Source: Gandjariella thermophila (GTDB taxonomy: Bacteria; Actinomycetota; Actinomycetes; Mycobacteriales; Pseudonocardiaceae). Taken from it: 60,360 bases of DNA. The number at the start of each line of letters is the position of its first letter. Position 1 is the stretch's first letter. The position numbers and the translations under genes are program-made. The notes beneath the pieces are model-generated. The model had not been told where the DNA came from. It made no database searches and saw only the letters and a list, made by a program, of their open reading frames with translations. The stretch lies in the NCBI RefSeq assembly GCF_005405885.1, contig NZ_BJFL01000031.1, forward strand, positions 1 to 60,360, written 5' to 3'. This document shows positions 59,237 through 60,360 of this stretch, piece after piece.

Positions 59237-59434
59237 TCACCGCGGCCGCAGCAGCCGGTACTCCCACCGGCCCTCGTCGGTCCGGTACAACTGGTAGAAC
59301 GTCTCGATCTTGGGGCCGGCGTGCAGGTAGGTGTGGGTCACGATGCTGCCCGGGATGGCCCTCGACTCCGGAAGATCGTCCTCCCGGCCGTCCAGCGGCC
59401 CGCCGACGTACTGCGCGGTGTACTGCTCGGTCAT
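59237..59434 (-). CDS. Hypothetical small protein
   Basis: A 65-residue soluble protein (TEQYTAQYVGGPLDGREDDL, YLHAGPKIETFYQLYRTDE, WEYRLLRPR). The YxGGPLDG motif recurs in many small actinobacterial and phage-associated proteins of unknown role. Its ATG overlaps the stop of the upstream gene (ATGA at 59431-59434), so the two are one operon and probably translationally coupled. Confidence 0.7.
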   Translation of the reverse strand: MTEQYTAQYVGGPLDGREDDLPESRAIPGSIVTHTYLHAGPKIETFYQLYRTDEGRWEYRLLRPR

Positions 59435-59814
59435 GCCGGCGACCTGGCTTCCGATCGTCCCTCCGCTGCCGCACCGGGAGGGGCCTGGACCGGGCCGCGG
59501 GCGAGTTCGGCGGAGAGCACGGCGCGGGCGAAGCGCAGGGCGTGCTCGTCCACCTCGTCACCGGCGCCCCGGGCGGCGGCACGCAGCCAGCCGGCCAGGT
59601 GCGGGGCCACCGCCGGCTGCATGGTGACGATCCAGCGGGCACTGCTGGACCGTGCCTCGGCGACGTGCTCGGTGCCGCCGTGCTGGTGCGCGATGATCTC
59701 CGGCCGGGTGGCCAGCAGCCCGCCCACCCGCCACCGGCCGGCGGTGCTGCCGGCGGCGAGGGTTTCCAGCAGGTCGGCGGCGCGGCGTAGCGTGTCGGTG
59801 CCCTCTTCGGTCAA
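59431..59814 (-). CDS. Hypothetical helical protein
   Basis: A 127-residue soluble protein with a helical N-terminus (TEEGTDTLRRAADLLETLAA), a middle WRVGGLLATRPEIIAHQHGG and a C-terminal helix DEHALRFARAVLSAELARG. The TTG at 59814 was chosen because AAAGGAG lies 7 nt upstream; a longer frame opens with another TTG at 59847. No family is recognised. It forms an operon with the 65-residue gene downstream. The head-to-head gap to otsB holds promoters for both directions. Confidence 0.6.
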   Translation of the reverse strand: MTEEGTDTLRRAADLLETLAAGSTAGRWRVGGLLATRPEIIAHQHGGTEHVAEARSSSARWIVTMQPAVAPHLAGWLRAAARGAGDEVDEHALRFARAVLSAELARGPVQAPPGAAAEGRSEARSPA

Positions 59815-60035
59815 GCGGATTCTCCTTTGCCGGCGGTCTCCCTCCAACGCTACCCCGGCATCGCGATCGGCGGCGCGCTTTCGGGTGGCGGCCGGTCATC
59901 CAGGCGGCCTACCGGTCCCGGCATAAGCCTCCCTTATCAGCTTGTTTCCTTTCGATGAAAGAGTCCCGTCAGCGCTTCCGCTGCGCTACCTTGCGAAGGA
60001 AGCAACCGTTGGCGTGCCTGTGAGGGGGTCCGCTC
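59815..60035. other. Divergent promoter region before otsB
   Basis: A 221-bp gap between the reverse hypothetical operon and otsB. CTTTCGATGAAAG at 59949-59961 is a small inverted repeat, and TACCTT at 59987-59992 is a possible -10 box for otsB. GAGGGGG at 60023-60029 is its ribosome site. Nothing coding is seen. Confidence 0.45.
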
Positions 60036-60360
60036 ATGAGCGCGACTGGAGGTATGGTCCGTTCCGGCCGGGAACGGACGGTCGAGTATCCGCGGGGTTC
60101 TCGGCTGTCCTCATTTTCTCCCGAGTTACGTCGTGCGCTTGTGCGGTTGGCTCGTACGCCGCGGTTGTTGGTGGCGTGTGATTACGACGGGACGTTGGCG
60201 CCGATTGTGGCGGATCCGGAGCGGGCGTTGCCGTCGTCGGAGTCGGTGGGGGCGTTGCGGTCGTTGGCGGTGTTGCATGAGACCACGGCGGCGGTGATTT
60301 CGGGGCGGGCGTTGCGGGATTTGGCGACGCTGTCGCGGTTGCCGGGGGAGGTGCATCTGG
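60036..60360 (+). CDS. otsB: Trehalose-6-phosphate phosphatase, 5' end
   Basis: The first 108 codons of a HAD-type trehalose-phosphatase; the rest lies beyond the window. The catalytic motif LLVACDYDGTLAPIVADPER near 44-63 holds the nucleophile Asp in DYDGT, and TTAAVISGRALRDLATL near 83 is motif II. The enzyme releases trehalose from trehalose-6-phosphate made by OtsA. The ATG at 60036 has GAGGGGG 7 nt upstream. From about codon 30 the codons end nearly always in G, with Leu as TTG and Arg as CGG, unlike the C-rich third positions of all neighbours; the coding strand is thus rich in G and T. Confidence 0.88.
   Translation, partial: MSATGGMVRSGRERTVEYPRGSRLSSFSPELRRALVRLARTPRLLVACDYDGTLAPIVADPERALPSSESVGALRSLAVLHETTAAVISGRALRDLATLSRLPGEVHL

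Overview
The window is high-GC actinobacterial DNA, most likely from the Pseudonocardiaceae (Amycolatopsis-like); this placement is inferred from gene content and gene order, not from a search. Codons mostly end in G or C, GTG starts are common, and the haem genes belong to the coproporphyrin-dependent branch used by actinobacteria and firmicutes. The core genes follow, with insertions, the order of the Mycobacterium tuberculosis Rv2700-Rv2670 region: cei, DUF4193, DUF3093, dut, DUF3710, OB-fold protein, DUF3159, trkB/trkA (ceoC/ceoB), TrmA-type RNA methyltransferase, dxs, KimA-like APC permease, RNase D-like, DUF3000, hemE, cgoX, chdC, msrB, secreted hydrolase, RibD-like reductase, ZapE ATPase.

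Layout. 1-123: the 3' end of a group II intron. 137-6120: conserved cell-envelope, nucleotide and unknown-function genes, plus an EspR-type regulator. 6160-11673: a lactate module, lctP-lutA-lutB-lutC, divergent from a FadR/LldR-type repressor with a perfect TGGTCAGACCA operator between them. 11730-14485: two TrkA-type K+ regulators and an RNA methyltransferase. 14600-20860: dxs, an epimerase, a DinB/MDMPI-fold protein, a two-component system and two gene remnants. 21042-27560: APC permease, arylamine N-acetyltransferase, a frameshifted VapC remnant and the fadAB beta-oxidation operon with paired operators. 27735-35104: RNase D-like protein, orphan LuxR-type regulator, M19 dipeptidase, DUF3000 and hemE-cgoX-chdC.

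35201-37426: a compact three-gene locus with a TIGR04222-type membrane protein ending in a Gly/Cys tail, a DUF692/MNIO oxidase and a small SCO6045-like partner. This, together with a 36-residue peptide at 42664 carrying two CxCCxxC motifs, is the best candidate for an undescribed system: peptide or protein-tail cysteine modification or metal handling. 37593-48114: msrB, asparaginase, acyl-CoA dehydrogenase with a divergent TetR regulator, a secreted hydrolase that seems to lack its nucleophile serine, an XRE-cupin regulator with an EamA exporter, a RibD-like reductase and ZapE. 48209-60360: rocD, a secreted SGNH hydrolase, an LCP ligase, several oxidoreductases and hydrolases, a methyltransferase with a type III polyketide synthase, small hypotheticals, and the 5' end of a trehalose-phosphatase gene with codon use unlike the rest.

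No tRNA, rRNA or CRISPR array was recognised. Starts were chosen by Shine-Dalgarno quality and family length. Functions rest on motifs read by eye.
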